From Burkholderiales bacterium (GTDB taxonomy: Bacteria > Pseudomonadota > Gammaproteobacteria > Burkholderiales > Casimicrobiaceae): 64,000 nt of DNA. The position numbers were made by a program, and so were the translations under genes. The stretch is taken from NCBI GenBank assembly GCA_025927765.1, contig JAICKU010000002.1, positions 1 through 64,000 on the forward strand, written 5' to 3'. The notes beneath the pieces were generated by a model. That model made no database searches. It worked only from the letters and a program-made list of their open reading frames with translations, and had not been told where the DNA came from. Of this stretch, positions 49,224-58,615 are shown in pieces (position 1 is the stretch's first letter; every line of letters begins with the position of its first letter).

Positions 49224-49481
49224 CTACTTTCCCAGCACGGCGCGCACGCGCTCCGCGTCGAGCGTGTAGTGGCAGAGCTCGAGGCCGTCGTCGACGTCAC
49301 CGAGCAGCAGCACCGGCACGAGCTCGCCGTATTTCGCTTCGAGTGCCGGATCGGCGTCGACGTCGAGCTCGACGACACCGGCGCCCATCTCCGCGACGAT
49401 CGGCGCGAGCGCGTCGCGCATGTCGTCGCAGAGGTGGCAGTACGCGCGCGACAGCAGCGTCAGCCGGCGAGCGGCCATCAC
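49224..49481 (-). CDS. Glutaredoxin-like thiol protein
   Basis: An 85-aa thioredoxin-fold protein. The redox motif AYCHLC is at residues 13-18, followed by DDMRDALAPI, VVELDVDADPALEAKYGELV and the cis-proline in VPVLL near 56. These small glutaredoxins usually follow mucD in betaproteobacteria. The GTG at 49481 and the ATG at 49478 are both possible starts, 14 bp after mucD. Confidence 0.85.
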   Translation of the reverse strand: MMAARRLTLLSRAYCHLCDDMRDALAPIVAEMGAGVVELDVDADPALEAKYGELVPVLLLGDVDDGLELCHYTLDAERVRAVLGK

Positions 49482-49495
49482 CCCGCCGCTCGTCG

Positions 49496-50953
49496 CTATT
49501 CCGTGCCCGGCTTCAGCGTCGTGTAGAACGTCTGGTCGTTGCGACGCACCTGGAACGTGACCGCGGCGCCCTTGTCGAGCTTCGCCAGGTAGTCGTTGAC
49601 CTGTTGCGCGCTCTTCGCGTCGATCGGCTGGCCCTTCTGGATGATCGCGAGGATCACGTCGCCCGGCTGAACGTTGCCGCGCACCACGCCCACGACATCC
49701 TCGACGAGCACGCCGCCGGTCGCCTGGTCGATCTCCTTGCGCTGCTCGTCGGTGAGATCGGAGAGCACGAGCCCGAGTCGGTTGGGCTTCGCCTTCTCCT
49801 TCGGCTGCGCCTTGCCGCTACGCCGCTGCGCGTTGTTGCCCTGGTCGTCCTTGATCTCGGCGACGACCACGGGAATCTCCTTCGTCGTGCCCTTGCGGAA
49901 CACGGTCAGCGAGATCTTCGTACCCGGTCGGATCGACGTGATGATGCGCGGCAGCTCGGTCGACGAATGCACGTCGCGGTTGTCGACCTTCGTGATGATG
50001 TCGCCCGATTCGATGCCCGCCTTCGCCGCCGGCCCGTTCGGCTCGACGCCGTTGACGAGCGCGCCGTTCGCCTGCTTCAGCCCGAACGCATCGGCCGCTT
50101 CCTTCGTGAGCTCCTGGATCTGCACGCCGATGCGCCCGCGCGTGACGCGTCCCTTTTCGCGCAGCTGCGTCACCGCATTCATGGCCACGTCGATGGGCAC
50201 CGCGAACGCGAGGCCCATGTAGCCGCCCGTGCGCGAGTAGATCAGCGAATTGATGCCGACGACCTCGCCCTTCATGTTGAAGAGCGGGCCGCCCGAATTG
50301 CCCGGATTGATCGCGACGTCGGTCTGGATGAACGGCACCAGATTCTCCTGCGGCAGGTCGCGTCCCTTCGCGCTGACGATGCCGGCCGTCATCGTGTTCT
50401 CGAGGCCGAACGGCTTGCCGATCGCGACGACCCATTCGCCCACCTTGAGCTTGTCGGGGTTGCCGATCGTCACGCGCGGCAGGTCCTTCGCATCGATCTT
50501 CAGCAACGACACGTCGGTGCGCGTGTCGCTGCCGATGACCTTCGCGACGAACTCGCGCTTGTCCGACAGGCGCACCGTCACCTCGCTCGCGTCGTCGACG
50601 ACGTGCGCGTTGGTCACGATGTAGCCGTCGGGCGAGATGATGAAGCCCGAGCCCGTGGATTGCTGCTCGAACTCGCGCTGCTGTCCGCCGCCGGGACCGT
50701 TGCGCGGAATCTGGCCGAAGCGCTTGAAGAACTCGTAGAACGGATCGTCTTCGGAGATCTCGGGCACGCGCGGCCGCTTCGCCTTCTGCGTGACGTCGAT
50801 CGACACCACCGCCGGCCCCTGCAGCTCGTAGAGCTCGGTGAAATCCGGCAGGCCCGCGGCACGGCCCTGCGCGAGCGAAGGCGCCACGAACGACATCGAC
50901 ACGAGAACGGCGCTCGCGAGCGCCGTCGCGAACGACTTCAATGAGAAAACCAT
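49496..50953 (-). CDS. mucD: Periplasmic serine protease, Do/DegQ family (MucD)
   Basis: A 485-aa periplasmic protease-chaperone. A signal peptide ends after LA at residue 28. The triad is H117 (TNAHVVDD), D147 (TRTDVSLLKI) and S220 (NPGNSGGPL). Two PDZ domains follow, about residues 265-350 and 385-475. It is the last member of the rpoE-rseA-rseB-mucD unit and removes misfolded envelope proteins. Ribosome site AAAGGA. Confidence 0.95.
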   Translation of the reverse strand: MVFSLKSFATALASAVLVSMSFVAPSLAQGRAAGLPDFTELYELQGPAVVSIDVTQKAKRPRVPEISEDDPFYEFFKRFGQIPRNGPGGGQQREFEQQSTGSGFIISPDGYIVTNAHVVDDASEVTVRLSDKREFVAKVIGSDTRTDVSLLKIDAKDLPRVTIGNPDKLKVGEWVVAIGKPFGLENTMTAGIVSAKGRDLPQENLVPFIQTDVAINPGNSGGPLFNMKGEVVGINSLIYSRTGGYMGLAFAVPIDVAMNAVTQLREKGRVTRGRIGVQIQELTKEAADAFGLKQANGALVNGVEPNGPAAKAGIESGDIITKVDNRDVHSSTELPRIITSIRPGTKISLTVFRKGTTKEIPVVVAEIKDDQGNNAQRRSGKAQPKEKAKPNRLGLVLSDLTDEQRKEIDQATGGVLVEDVVGVVRGNVQPGDVILAIIQKGQPIDAKSAQQVNDYLAKLDKGAAVTFQVRRNDQTFYTTLKPGTE

Positions 50954-50975
50954 AGGTCCTTTCCGGAGGTGGCCG

Positions 50976-51971
50976 CTACTGATGCACGACCGACGTCGCG
51001 ATCTGTCGCACCGTAGCCGGCGGCGTTTCGCCCATGACGGTGATCAGGTGATCGTCCTGCCGCACGCTGTAGACGTTGAGGCCGCCCTGCTGCAACGCGC
51101 CGGCGGGCAGCGACGACGCCATCAGCGGCTCGACGAAAATGCTGATCGAAACCAGACCGTCGGAAAATACCAGATGCGCCACCGGCCCGGCGCGGCCGCG
51201 CAACTTGCGCCAGCCTTCCGCGATCTTCGCGAAGCCGGGCGGCATTCGCGTGACCGTCCAGCCGGTATCGTGCGGCACCACGTCGCCGGATGCGCTCTTC
51301 AGCACCTGCCAGTCGTCGGGCACCGTGGGCCACGACGGCTGCACCATCGACGGGTCGATCGTCGCATTGATCGTGAGATCGGAGAACGCGAACTGCTCCA
51401 CACCTTCGCCGCGCTCGTTGACCACGCGCGCCTTGAGCAGCAGCCCGGTCTTGGCGTCCGACCAGAAGCGATGCCCGTAGCGCAGGCCGTCCTTCGGCTC
51501 GAACACCACCGCCTGCACCGGCCGCCCGCCGACGCGATCCTCGCCGAGGATGCGGAACGTGTAGTAGCGCGACAGCGACTGCTGCTGCTCCGGCAGGAGC
51601 GACGGGAACACGTTGCGGAACGTCGCCGGCTCGATGCGCATCATCTTCGCGTCGGGGTAGTAGCAGCGCAACTCGCCTGCGGTGCGTACGACCTCGCGCG
51701 GCGGCCCGTCGAGGTTGACGAGCTTCGCGTATTCACGGCCGTCGTCGAACAGGTGCGTGATGCGCGCCGACTGCACGTGCGCGCCGTTCACGCCCGTCTG
51801 ATAGACGATCGTGCCGACGTAATCGAGGTGGCGCGCGGCCTGCGCGGTGCGCGCGAGCCACGCCAGCGCGTCGTCGGCGGCCTGCGCCGTCGACGCAGCC
51901 AACGCAAGTACAAAGACGGCCGGGATCAGCCGGCCGGGAGTGAAACGGTGACGCCGCGCTCGGTGCTGCAT
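50976..51971 (-). CDS. rseB: Sigma-E regulatory protein RseB (MucB)
   Basis: A 331-aa periplasmic protein with a signal peptide (LIPAVFVLALAASTAQA) and the MucB/RseB lipoprotein-like fold (LDYVGTIVYQTGVNGAHVQS, GEDRVGGRPVQAVVFEPKDG, RYGHRFWSDAKTGLLLKA). It binds RseA and delays its cleavage, keeping sigma-E inactive. The gene lies 22 bp upstream of mucD and 33 bp after rseA. Confidence 0.93.
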   Translation of the reverse strand: MQHRARRHRFTPGRLIPAVFVLALAASTAQAADDALAWLARTAQAARHLDYVGTIVYQTGVNGAHVQSARITHLFDDGREYAKLVNLDGPPREVVRTAGELRCYYPDAKMMRIEPATFRNVFPSLLPEQQQSLSRYYTFRILGEDRVGGRPVQAVVFEPKDGLRYGHRFWSDAKTGLLLKARVVNERGEGVEQFAFSDLTINATIDPSMVQPSWPTVPDDWQVLKSASGDVVPHDTGWTVTRMPPGFAKIAEGWRKLRGRAGPVAHLVFSDGLVSISIFVEPLMASSLPAGALQQGGLNVYSVRQDDHLITVMGETPPATVRQIATSVVHQ

Positions 51972-52004
51972 GTTGCGATCGCTATCCTTCGCGCACGTCG
52001 GTGG

Positions 52005-52514
52005 TCATTCCGCCACCGCGCGAAGCGGCGTGCTGGCGGCGACGTCGCGCAGGTACGGACCGACGCCTTGCAGCGCGTTCGCCGGCGCGTATTCCTGATG
52101 CGCCAGCAGGTAGTCGGCGGGCAGCACCGTCGTGGGCCGCATTTGCGCGGCGCTCATCGTGCCCGCCTCGCGCATCTTCGCGAACGCCGCCGGCGTGGTG
52201 TCGACCATCGAATACGCGGTCCAGCCGACGACCGTGACGGCCGCGAGCGAAGCGGCCGCCGCGAACGCCCACGAGGCGGGGCGCGACAACGGCTGCGCAC
52301 GCGGCGCCACGACCGTGGGTTCGGACGCGAGCGTACGCGACACGGCGCCCGCCACGTTGCGCGTGGCCGCGGTTTCGCCGCGCAGCGCATCGCCGATCGT
52401 GTGATAAAGGTTCCACGTTGCCATCGCGTCGTCGCGGCGAAGCGTTGCGCAGACAGCGTCCATTTGCGTCGCGTCGATCTCACCATCCATCAGACGCGAA
52501 ATCTGTTCGTTCAT
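52005..52514 (-). CDS. rseA: Anti-sigma-E factor RseA (MucA)
   Basis: A 169-aa inner-membrane protein. The cytoplasmic sigma-binding part (residues 1-80: MNEQISRLMDGEIDATQMDA, WNLYHTIGDALRGE) is the RseA N-terminal domain. One membrane segment lies at about 82-102 and a short periplasmic tail follows. The ATG overlaps the rpoE stop (TAATG) and follows GGAG. It holds sigma-E at the membrane until proteolysis. Confidence 0.92.
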   Translation of the reverse strand: MNEQISRLMDGEIDATQMDAVCATLRRDDAMATWNLYHTIGDALRGETAATRNVAGAVSRTLASEPTVVAPRAQPLSRPASWAFAAAASLAAVTVVGWTAYSMVDTTPAAFAKMREAGTMSAAQMRPTTVLPADYLLAHQEYAPANALQGVGPYLRDVAASTPLRAVAE

Positions 52515-53113
52515 TACCATCTCCGGTTCTCGTCGGTGCCGAGCAACGGCCGCAATTCGGCCGCGATCGACTCCCGAGCGCGAAAGATGCGCGATCGCAC
52601 GGTACCGATCGGGCAATTCATCACGCTCGCAATTTCCTCGTAACTCAGGCCTTCGATCTCGCGCAGGGTGATGGCCGTGCGCAGATCGTCGGGCAGCTGC
52701 TCCATCGCGCGATTGACCGTGGCGGCGATCTGCTTGCCCAGCAGCTCCGCCTCCGGGGTCGCGGAATCGCGCAGTTGTTCCGCATCCTCGAAGCTCTCCG
52801 CGTCCTCGTGATCGAATCCCGTCGAGGTCGGCGCCCTCCGACCCATCGCGACCAGGTAGTTCTTGGCCGTGTTGATCGCGATCCGATAAAGCCACGTATA
52901 GAACGCACTGTCCCCGCGAAAACTCGGAAGCGCGCGATAGGCCTTGATGAAGGCTTCCTGCGTCACGTCCTCGACCTCGGCGGGGTCGCGCACCAACCGG
53001 GACAGTAGTCGCCCCAGCTTCCGCTGGTATTTCGCGACCAGGAGCTCGAACGCGCGCTTGTCACCTCGTTGCGCGCGCAGTACGAGCTCGTGATCGACTT
53101 CGCGATCACCCAT
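52514..53113 (-). CDS. rpoE: Extracytoplasmic sigma factor RpoE
   Basis: A 199-aa ECF sigma factor. Region 2 is at about 25-90 (KRAFELLVAKYQRKLGRLL, EVEDVTQEAFIKAYRALPSF, FYTWLYRIAINTAKNYL) and region 4 at about 135-185 (LPDDLRTAITLREIEGLSY, IGTVRSRIFRARESI). The ATG at 53113 gives the normal RpoE N-terminus (MGDREVDHELVLRAQRGDK). A sigma-E promoter-like sequence upstream (53262-53236) indicates autoregulation. Confidence 0.95.
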   Translation of the reverse strand: MGDREVDHELVLRAQRGDKRAFELLVAKYQRKLGRLLSRLVRDPAEVEDVTQEAFIKAYRALPSFRGDSAFYTWLYRIAINTAKNYLVAMGRRAPTSTGFDHEDAESFEDAEQLRDSATPEAELLGKQIAATVNRAMEQLPDDLRTAITLREIEGLSYEEIASVMNCPIGTVRSRIFRARESIAAELRPLLGTDENRRW

Positions 53114-53235
53114 CCGCCGGCAGTCCCTGATTTGAATCGTTGTTATGCCCGCCGAACGGCGGGTGCGGCACCCGGCGACCCGGTGCGACGCCTCGGGCGA
53201 GGCTTCGCAGACGAGCGTGGCGCGCGCTTGGAGCA

Positions 53236-53262
53236 ACAGACCGTTGCCGGCCCGGCAAGTTC
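53236..53262 (-). promoter_or_regulatory. Sigma-E-type promoter for rpoE
   Basis: On the minus strand, GAACTT (53262-53257) and TCTGT (53240-53236) are separated by 16 bp, which matches the sigma-E consensus GAACTT-N16-TCTRA except at the last base. It lies 123 bp upstream of the rpoE start and just after the asparaginase gene, so sigma-E probably drives its own operon. Confidence 0.6.
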
Positions 53263-53268
53263 AGCGAT

Positions 53269-54321
53269 CTACCCATTGGCGAACGCCGATAGTTGCGGGC
53301 GGGATCGACCAAGGTCAATGGCGGGGCGGATCTCGCCCGTTTCGAGGCCGCGATAGTTGCGGATCGTGCGCCGCGCCCAGGGCGCCAGTACGTCGCGGGC
53401 GGCAGCATCGACGAGGCCCAGCTGCTCGAGGACGGCGACGATCGCGGGGTACAGGCCGCGCTTCTGGCCATCGGCGACCTTGAACGCGATGCCGAGGCCA
53501 CGGCTGCGCACGCCGATCGCCTGCACGCCTTCGGCACCGATCTTCGTGACCCAGTCGCCGCGCCCCGCCTGCATCAGGGCGAGATCGCTCCGATGCTCGC
53601 CCGACACCATTTCGGGGTGCGCCATCATCGCGTTCGCCAGCACGCGCGGCGCGAGCCCGTAGTCCGGATCGACCTCGGCCGCGGCGAGCCTTGCGAACGC
53701 GCGTGCAAGAGATGCGAGCGGGACCGCGTAGTTGGGCGCCGAGCAGCCGTCGATGCCGGCGACGAGGCGATCCTCGGCGACGCCGGTGAACGTGGCGACC
53801 GACGTGCGAATGGCACGCTGCAGCGGATGGTCGTACGCGAGGTAGTCGCCGATCGGCTCCTTGTGGTGCACACAGTACGCGAGCATGCCGGAATGCTTGC
53901 CCGAGCAGTTGTGCGAAAGCGGCGAGTACGGGGGCGGCGGCGGCACCTCGCCGCGCGCGTCGTAGAAGCCGGGCGCATGCGTGCCGCACTGCAGATCGCC
54001 GACCGAACAGCCGCAGCGCTGCAGCATGTCGGACACGGCTTCGACGTGCCGCGGTTCGCCCGAGTGGCTCGCACACATGAGCGCAACCTCCGCCTGCGAG
54101 AAGCCGAAGCGGTCAATGCCGCCGCCGGCGACCAACGGCAGTGCCTGCAGCGGCTTCAGCGAGCTGCGGGTGAACGTGAGGGTATGCGGATCGCCGGCAG
54201 CGTGCAGCACGTTGCCGTCGCGGTCGACGACGGCGACGGCGCCGTAATGGATGCTTTCGACGGCGCCGCCGCGCAGGACTTCGGCGAGCGGAACGTGGGC
54301 GTTCGCGACGACGTCGGGCAT
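53269..54321 (-). CDS. L-asparaginase (type II-like family)
   Basis: A 350-aa enzyme of the asparaginase family found in rhizobia (AnsA/Rhizobium-type). It has FTRSSLKPLQALPLV near 55-68, CASHSGEPRHVEAV near 85, CGTHAPGFYDARGE near 115, HNCSGKHSGMLAYC near 140, and GIDGCSAPNYAVPL near 190. These Ser/Lys/Cys motifs are typical of the type III (ReAV-like) group. I chose the ATG at 54321. It converts asparagine to aspartate and ammonia. Confidence 0.85.
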   Translation of the reverse strand: MPDVVANAHVPLAEVLRGGAVESIHYGAVAVVDRDGNVLHAAGDPHTLTFTRSSLKPLQALPLVAGGGIDRFGFSQAEVALMCASHSGEPRHVEAVSDMLQRCGCSVGDLQCGTHAPGFYDARGEVPPPPPYSPLSHNCSGKHSGMLAYCVHHKEPIGDYLAYDHPLQRAIRTSVATFTGVAEDRLVAGIDGCSAPNYAVPLASLARAFARLAAAEVDPDYGLAPRVLANAMMAHPEMVSGEHRSDLALMQAGRGDWVTKIGAEGVQAIGVRSRGLGIAFKVADGQKRGLYPAIVAVLEQLGLVDAAARDVLAPWARRTIRNYRGLETGEIRPAIDLGRSRPQLSAFANG

Positions 54322-54486
54322 TCGGGCAGAGGAGGACAAACCGGCATTATCGCATTGCGGCAAATGCGGGGTGAGGGACGAAGGACGCGGGATGAGAGTG
54401 CCGCTCGAATCGCATCGTGCGGTTCGTCACACGTACCCGGCGTCTCGGCGACGCGCCCTTCTCGTCCCCGGCCCCTCTTCCCGTGT

Positions 54487-56382
54487 TTACGCCTTTGCCA
54501 GCGCCTCCCGGATCTGCGTCAACGCCGACGGATCCTCGATCGTCGTCAGATCGCCCGGGTCGCGCGACTCGGCGAGCGCCTGGATCGAGCGGCGCAGGAG
54601 CTTGCCCGAGCGCGTCTTCGGCAGCAGCGTCACGAAATGCACCTGCGCCGGTCGCGCGATCGCGCCGAGCTCGCGGTCGACCGTCTGCATGACCTCGCGC
54701 GCCAGCGCGGCCTTGCCCGCGCCGTCCGCCACGCGCGATGCATCCTTCGCGACCGCGAACGCGACCGGTACCTGCCCCTTGATCTCGTCGCGCACGCCGA
54801 CGACGCCCACTTCGGCGATCGCCGGGTGCGCCTGCACCGCCTCCTCGATCTCGCGCGTGCCGATACGATGCCCCGCGACGTTGATCACGTCGTCGGTGCG
54901 GCCCAGCACGAAGTAGTAGCCGTCGGCGTCGCGCGTGGCCCAGTCGAACGTCGAGTAGAGCTGGCGGCCGGGAATCGTCTCGAAGTACGTCGACACGAAG
55001 CGCTCGTCGTTGCCCCACACGGTGGTCATGCAGCCGGGCGGCAGCGGCGGCTCGATCGCGATCACACCCTTCTCGTCGGTGCCGACGTCCTTGCCGGTCA
55101 ACGTGTCGACGAGCTTCACGTCGTAGCCGTAGACAGGGAACGACGGCGACCCGAACTTGCGCGGCGTGTCCTCGACGCCGAGTTGCGCGGCGAGGATGGG
55201 CCAACCGGTTTCGGTCTGCCAGTAGTTGTCGACGATCGCGACACCCAGCGCCTCGTTCGCCCAGCGCGCGGTCGGCTCGTCGAGCGGCTCGCCGGCGAGG
55301 AAGAGGTAGGAGAGCGACGACACGTCGTGCCGCTTCATGTAGGACACGTCCTGCTTCTTCAACACGCGCGACGCGGTCGGCGAGCTGAACATCGTCTTGA
55401 CCTTGTGCTCCTCGACGATCTTCCACCAGATGCCGGGATCGGGCTGGATGGGCAGGCCTTCGTACATGATCGTCGGCGACCCGTTGATGAGCGGCCCGTA
55501 GACGATGTACGAGTGGCCGACGACCCAGCCGATGTCGCTCGTCGTGAACATCGTCTCACCCGGCGCGAGGCAGAAGATCCGCCGCATCGACGAGGCGAGC
55601 GCGACTGCGTAGCCGCCGGTGTCGCGCTGCACGCCCTTCGGCTGGCCCGTGGTGCCCGACGTGAACAGGATGTACGACGGCTCGCTCGACTCGAGCCATT
55701 CGCACGGTACGCGCGCCCCGCGGTGCTGCTCGCGCAGTGTGCTCGCATCGAGGTCGCGCCCTTCGGTGCGCGTGAACGGCACGAGTCCGCGATCGACGAG
55801 GATCACCTTCTTCGGCGGATGGCGCGCGATCGACAGCGCTTCGTCGACGAGCGGCTTGTAGGCGATCGTCTTGCCGGCGCGCATGCCGGCGTCGGCCGTG
55901 ATGAGCACCGACGGTTTCGCGTCGTCGATGCGCGTCGCGAGGCTTGCCGCCGCGAAGCCGCCGAACACGACCGAGTGGATCGCACCGATGCGCGCGCACG
56001 CGAGCATCGCGAACACCGCTTCCGCGATCATCGGCATGTAGATCAGCACGCGATCGCCGCGACCCACGGCCTGCGACTTCAGCATCGCCGCCCACGCGTT
56101 CACTTCGTCGTGCAGCTCGGCGTACGTGTACGTGTGTCGCTGCCCGGTCTCGGTCGAGACGTAGATGAGCGCCGCCTGCGCGGCGCGCGATTGCAGATGG
56201 CGATCGACCGCGTTGTGGCACAGGTTCGTGCGGCCGCCGACGAACCACTTGGCGAACGGCGGCCGCGAATAGTCGAGCACCTCGGAAAACGGCGTCTGCC
56301 AGTCGATCAGCGCGGCCTCGTCGCGCCAGAACGCGTCGCGGTCCTCGATGCTGCGGCGGTGAAACTCCTGGTACGCCTCCAT
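54487..56382 (-). CDS. prpE: Propionate--CoA ligase
   Basis: A 631-aa acetyl-CoA-synthetase-type enzyme that makes propionyl-CoA. It has SVVFGGFAAASLATRIDDAKP near 135-155, ILFTSGTTGQPKGVQRDTGG near 235-254 (the QRD after GV is typical of PrpE rather than Acs), DIGWVVGHSYIVYGPL near 285, DNYWQTETGWPI near 395 and the catalytic lysine in PKTRSGKLLRR near 590. The ribosome site is GGGGAGG. It lies 47 bp downstream of acuI. Confidence 0.92.
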   Translation of the reverse strand: MEAYQEFHRRSIEDRDAFWRDEAALIDWQTPFSEVLDYSRPPFAKWFVGGRTNLCHNAVDRHLQSRAAQAALIYVSTETGQRHTYTYAELHDEVNAWAAMLKSQAVGRGDRVLIYMPMIAEAVFAMLACARIGAIHSVVFGGFAAASLATRIDDAKPSVLITADAGMRAGKTIAYKPLVDEALSIARHPPKKVILVDRGLVPFTRTEGRDLDASTLREQHRGARVPCEWLESSEPSYILFTSGTTGQPKGVQRDTGGYAVALASSMRRIFCLAPGETMFTTSDIGWVVGHSYIVYGPLINGSPTIMYEGLPIQPDPGIWWKIVEEHKVKTMFSSPTASRVLKKQDVSYMKRHDVSSLSYLFLAGEPLDEPTARWANEALGVAIVDNYWQTETGWPILAAQLGVEDTPRKFGSPSFPVYGYDVKLVDTLTGKDVGTDEKGVIAIEPPLPPGCMTTVWGNDERFVSTYFETIPGRQLYSTFDWATRDADGYYFVLGRTDDVINVAGHRIGTREIEEAVQAHPAIAEVGVVGVRDEIKGQVPVAFAVAKDASRVADGAGKAALAREVMQTVDRELGAIARPAQVHFVTLLPKTRSGKLLRRSIQALAESRDPGDLTTIEDPSALTQIREALAKA

Positions 56383-56429
56383 TCTCTCGGCCTCCCCTCT
56401 GATCCCTGATACCCGGCCCCCGATCCCTG

Positions 56430-57434
56430 TCACGGATGCGTATCCGGTGCCACCCGCACCACGGTGCGTCCTCGCGCCATGCCCTTCAAATACGCGTCGA
56501 AGTTGTGCGGCAGCTCGTCGAAGTCGATCGTGCGCACCGCGTCGTGCACGCGATCGGGACGCCACTCGACGGCGAGCCTGTTCCACAGCGTCTGCCGCAG
56601 CGACATCGGCGTGTTCGCGCTATCCACACCCAGCAGCGACACGCCGCGCAGGATGAACGGCGCGACCGTCGTGTTGAGCTTCATGTCGGCGGCGAGACCG
56701 ACGGCGGCGACGTTGCCGCCGATCTTCGACGCCGCGAGCAGCCACGCGAGAATGTCGCCACCGAGGTTGTCGACGGCGCCTGCCCACGTCGATTTCTCGA
56801 GCGGCCGGATCTTCGACAGATCGAGCGACGAGCGCAGCAGCACTTCGCTGGCGCCGATCTCGCGCAGGTAGCCGGATTCGCGTTCCTTGCCGGTGATCGC
56901 GACGACCTGGTAGCCGAGCTTGCCGAGGATTTCGATCGCGACGGAGCCTACGCCCCCCGTGGCGCCCGTCACGGCGACCGGGCCGGCGTCGGGCGTGAGG
57001 CCGTTGTGCTGCATCATGTGAATCGCGAGCGCCGCGGTGAAGCCCGCGGTGCCGAGCGTCATCGCGTCGAACGCCGTCATGCTTTCCGGCCGGCGCACCA
57101 CCCAGTCGGCCGGCACGCGCGCGTATTCGGCGTAACCGCCGTCGTGCGACACGCCAAGGTCGTAGCCGGTCACGATCACCTTGTCGCCGCGCTTGAAGCG
57201 CGGATCGCTGCTCGATTCGACCGTCCCCGCGAGGTCGATGCCCGCGACCGTCGGGAACTTGCGCATGATCTTGCCGGTGCCGTTGTACGAGAGCGCGTCC
57301 TTGTAGTTGATCGTCGAATACTTGACCTTGACGATCACCTCGCCGGGATCGAGCTCGTCGAGATTCATGTCGACGAATCGGCTCGACACCGCCTTGTCCT
57401 GCTCGAACGTGCGATATGCCTTGAATGTCTGCAC
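56430..57434 (-). CDS. acuI: Acryloyl-CoA reductase (AcuI/YhdH, MDR family)
   Basis: A 334-aa zinc-independent medium-chain dehydrogenase. It has VKVKYSTINYKDALSYNGTG near 35, FPTVAGIDLAGTVESS near 60, TGYDLGVSHDGGYAEYARVP near 90, the NADPH motif VAVTGATGGVGSVAIEIL near 150, and SLLGVDSANTP near 265, all features of AcuI/YhdH. It reduces acryloyl-CoA to propionyl-CoA. The GTG at 57434 follows GAGGAG. Pairing with prpE suggests propionate or 3-hydroxypropionate metabolism. Confidence 0.9.
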   Translation of the reverse strand: MQTFKAYRTFEQDKAVSSRFVDMNLDELDPGEVIVKVKYSTINYKDALSYNGTGKIMRKFPTVAGIDLAGTVESSSDPRFKRGDKVIVTGYDLGVSHDGGYAEYARVPADWVVRRPESMTAFDAMTLGTAGFTAALAIHMMQHNGLTPDAGPVAVTGATGGVGSVAIEILGKLGYQVVAITGKERESGYLREIGASEVLLRSSLDLSKIRPLEKSTWAGAVDNLGGDILAWLLAASKIGGNVAAVGLAADMKLNTTVAPFILRGVSLLGVDSANTPMSLRQTLWNRLAVEWRPDRVHDAVRTIDFDELPHNFDAYLKGMARGRTVVRVAPDTHP

Positions 57435-57472
57435 CGGAGTCTCCTCTCGCAGAAGGATCGGAACGTAAGGGA

Positions 57473-58615
57473 TTAGGTGACCTCCGCAGCGTCGGTGGTG
57501 ACGTGGGGGAGCGCCATGTAGTCGCGCGTGCGCATTTCGGCGAGACGGCTCACCGTGCGCGCGAACTCGCCGGCATTGCGGCCCGTCACGTACAGGGCCT
57601 CGGCCGGCACGGCCGCGGAGGCAACGAGCTTCACGCGATGATCGTACAGTATGTCGACGAGCCACGTGAAGCGGCGTGCCTGATCGGCCGCGTCCGGGCC
57701 CATCTGCGGAACGTTCGAGAGGAACATCACCGAAAACCTTCGCGCGAGCTCCAGATAGTCGCGCTGCGAGCGCGGCGCGTCGCACAGCGTGCGGAAATCG
57801 AACCACACGAGGCTCCCGGCGCGCCGCTTCGCGACGAGCTGGCGGGCCTCGACGGTGAGGTGCGTCGATTCCTCGGGGCTGCTGCGCATCCTCTCGTACG
57901 CCGCGCTCATGGCGGCATCCGCGGCCGCCCCGGACGGCACGTAGAACGCCTCCACGTGCTCGAGCGCGCGCAACCGATAATCGACGCCGGCGTCCACCTC
58001 CACGACGTCGAGGCGGCGCTTGATCGTCGCGATCGCGGGCAGGAAGCGCTCACGCAAGAGGCCGTTCGCCCACAGGTCGTCGGGCGCGTAGTTCGACGTG
58101 ACCACGAGCACGACGCCCTGCTCGAACAAGCCGTCGAGCAGGCGGCCGAGGATCATCGCGTCGGCGATGTCGTCGACGTGGAACTCGTCGAGGCAGACCA
58201 GCCGGTAGCGGCGCGCGACTTGCGCGGCGACCGCCGCGAGCGGGTCCGCCTCGTGCGTGAGGCATCCCATCGCCGCGTGCACGTCGCGCATGAACGCGTG
58301 GAAATGGACGCGCATCTTGCGGCGGATCGCGACCGTCGCGTAGAAGCTGTCCATCAGAAGGCTCTTGCCGCGGCCGACGCCGCCGTGGAGGTAGACGCCG
58401 TGCGGGACTTCGAGGTTGCCGAAGAGGCGCCGCAGCGCCGACTTGCGCGCCGCGGCGAATTCCGCGAGGTCGTCGGCGAGCTGCTGCAGGCGCTCGAGCG
58501 CCGCCATCTGCGCGTGGTCGAGCGTCGAGTGACGCTGGTCGAGCAGCGGCGCGAGGTAATCGATCAGGCCGCCGTGGCGGCGCGAGATCTGGCCGGGGTC
58601 GGACGACCCGAGCAT
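57473..58615 (-). CDS. zapE: Cell division protein ZapE (AFG1-like ATPase)
   Basis: A 380-aa AFG1-family ATPase. Walker A GVYLHGGVGRGKSLLMDSFY is at about 72-91, HFHAFMRDVHAAMG near 102, Walker B LVCLDEFHVDDIADAM near 140-155, and sensor VLVVTSNYAPDDLW near 170. ZapE acts on the Z-ring in proteobacteria. It directly follows lpdA in the conserved odhA-odhB-lpdA-zapE order. Confidence 0.95.
   Translation of the reverse strand: MLGSSDPGQISRRHGGLIDYLAPLLDQRHSTLDHAQMAALERLQQLADDLAEFAAARKSALRRLFGNLEVPHGVYLHGGVGRGKSLLMDSFYATVAIRRKMRVHFHAFMRDVHAAMGCLTHEADPLAAVAAQVARRYRLVCLDEFHVDDIADAMILGRLLDGLFEQGVVLVVTSNYAPDDLWANGLLRERFLPAIATIKRRLDVVEVDAGVDYRLRALEHVEAFYVPSGAAADAAMSAAYERMRSSPEESTHLTVEARQLVAKRRAGSLVWFDFRTLCDAPRSQRDYLELARRFSVMFLSNVPQMGPDAADQARRFTWLVDILYDHRVKLVASAAVPAEALYVTGRNAGEFARTVSRLAEMRTRDYMALPHVTTDAAEVT

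Noticed and set aside
53293..56409. A 1038-codon open frame on the plus strand opposite asparaginase and prpE
   Set aside because: Composition is typical of antisense translation of GC-rich genes (runs of Arg, Val, His), and both minus-strand genes have intact catalytic motifs.
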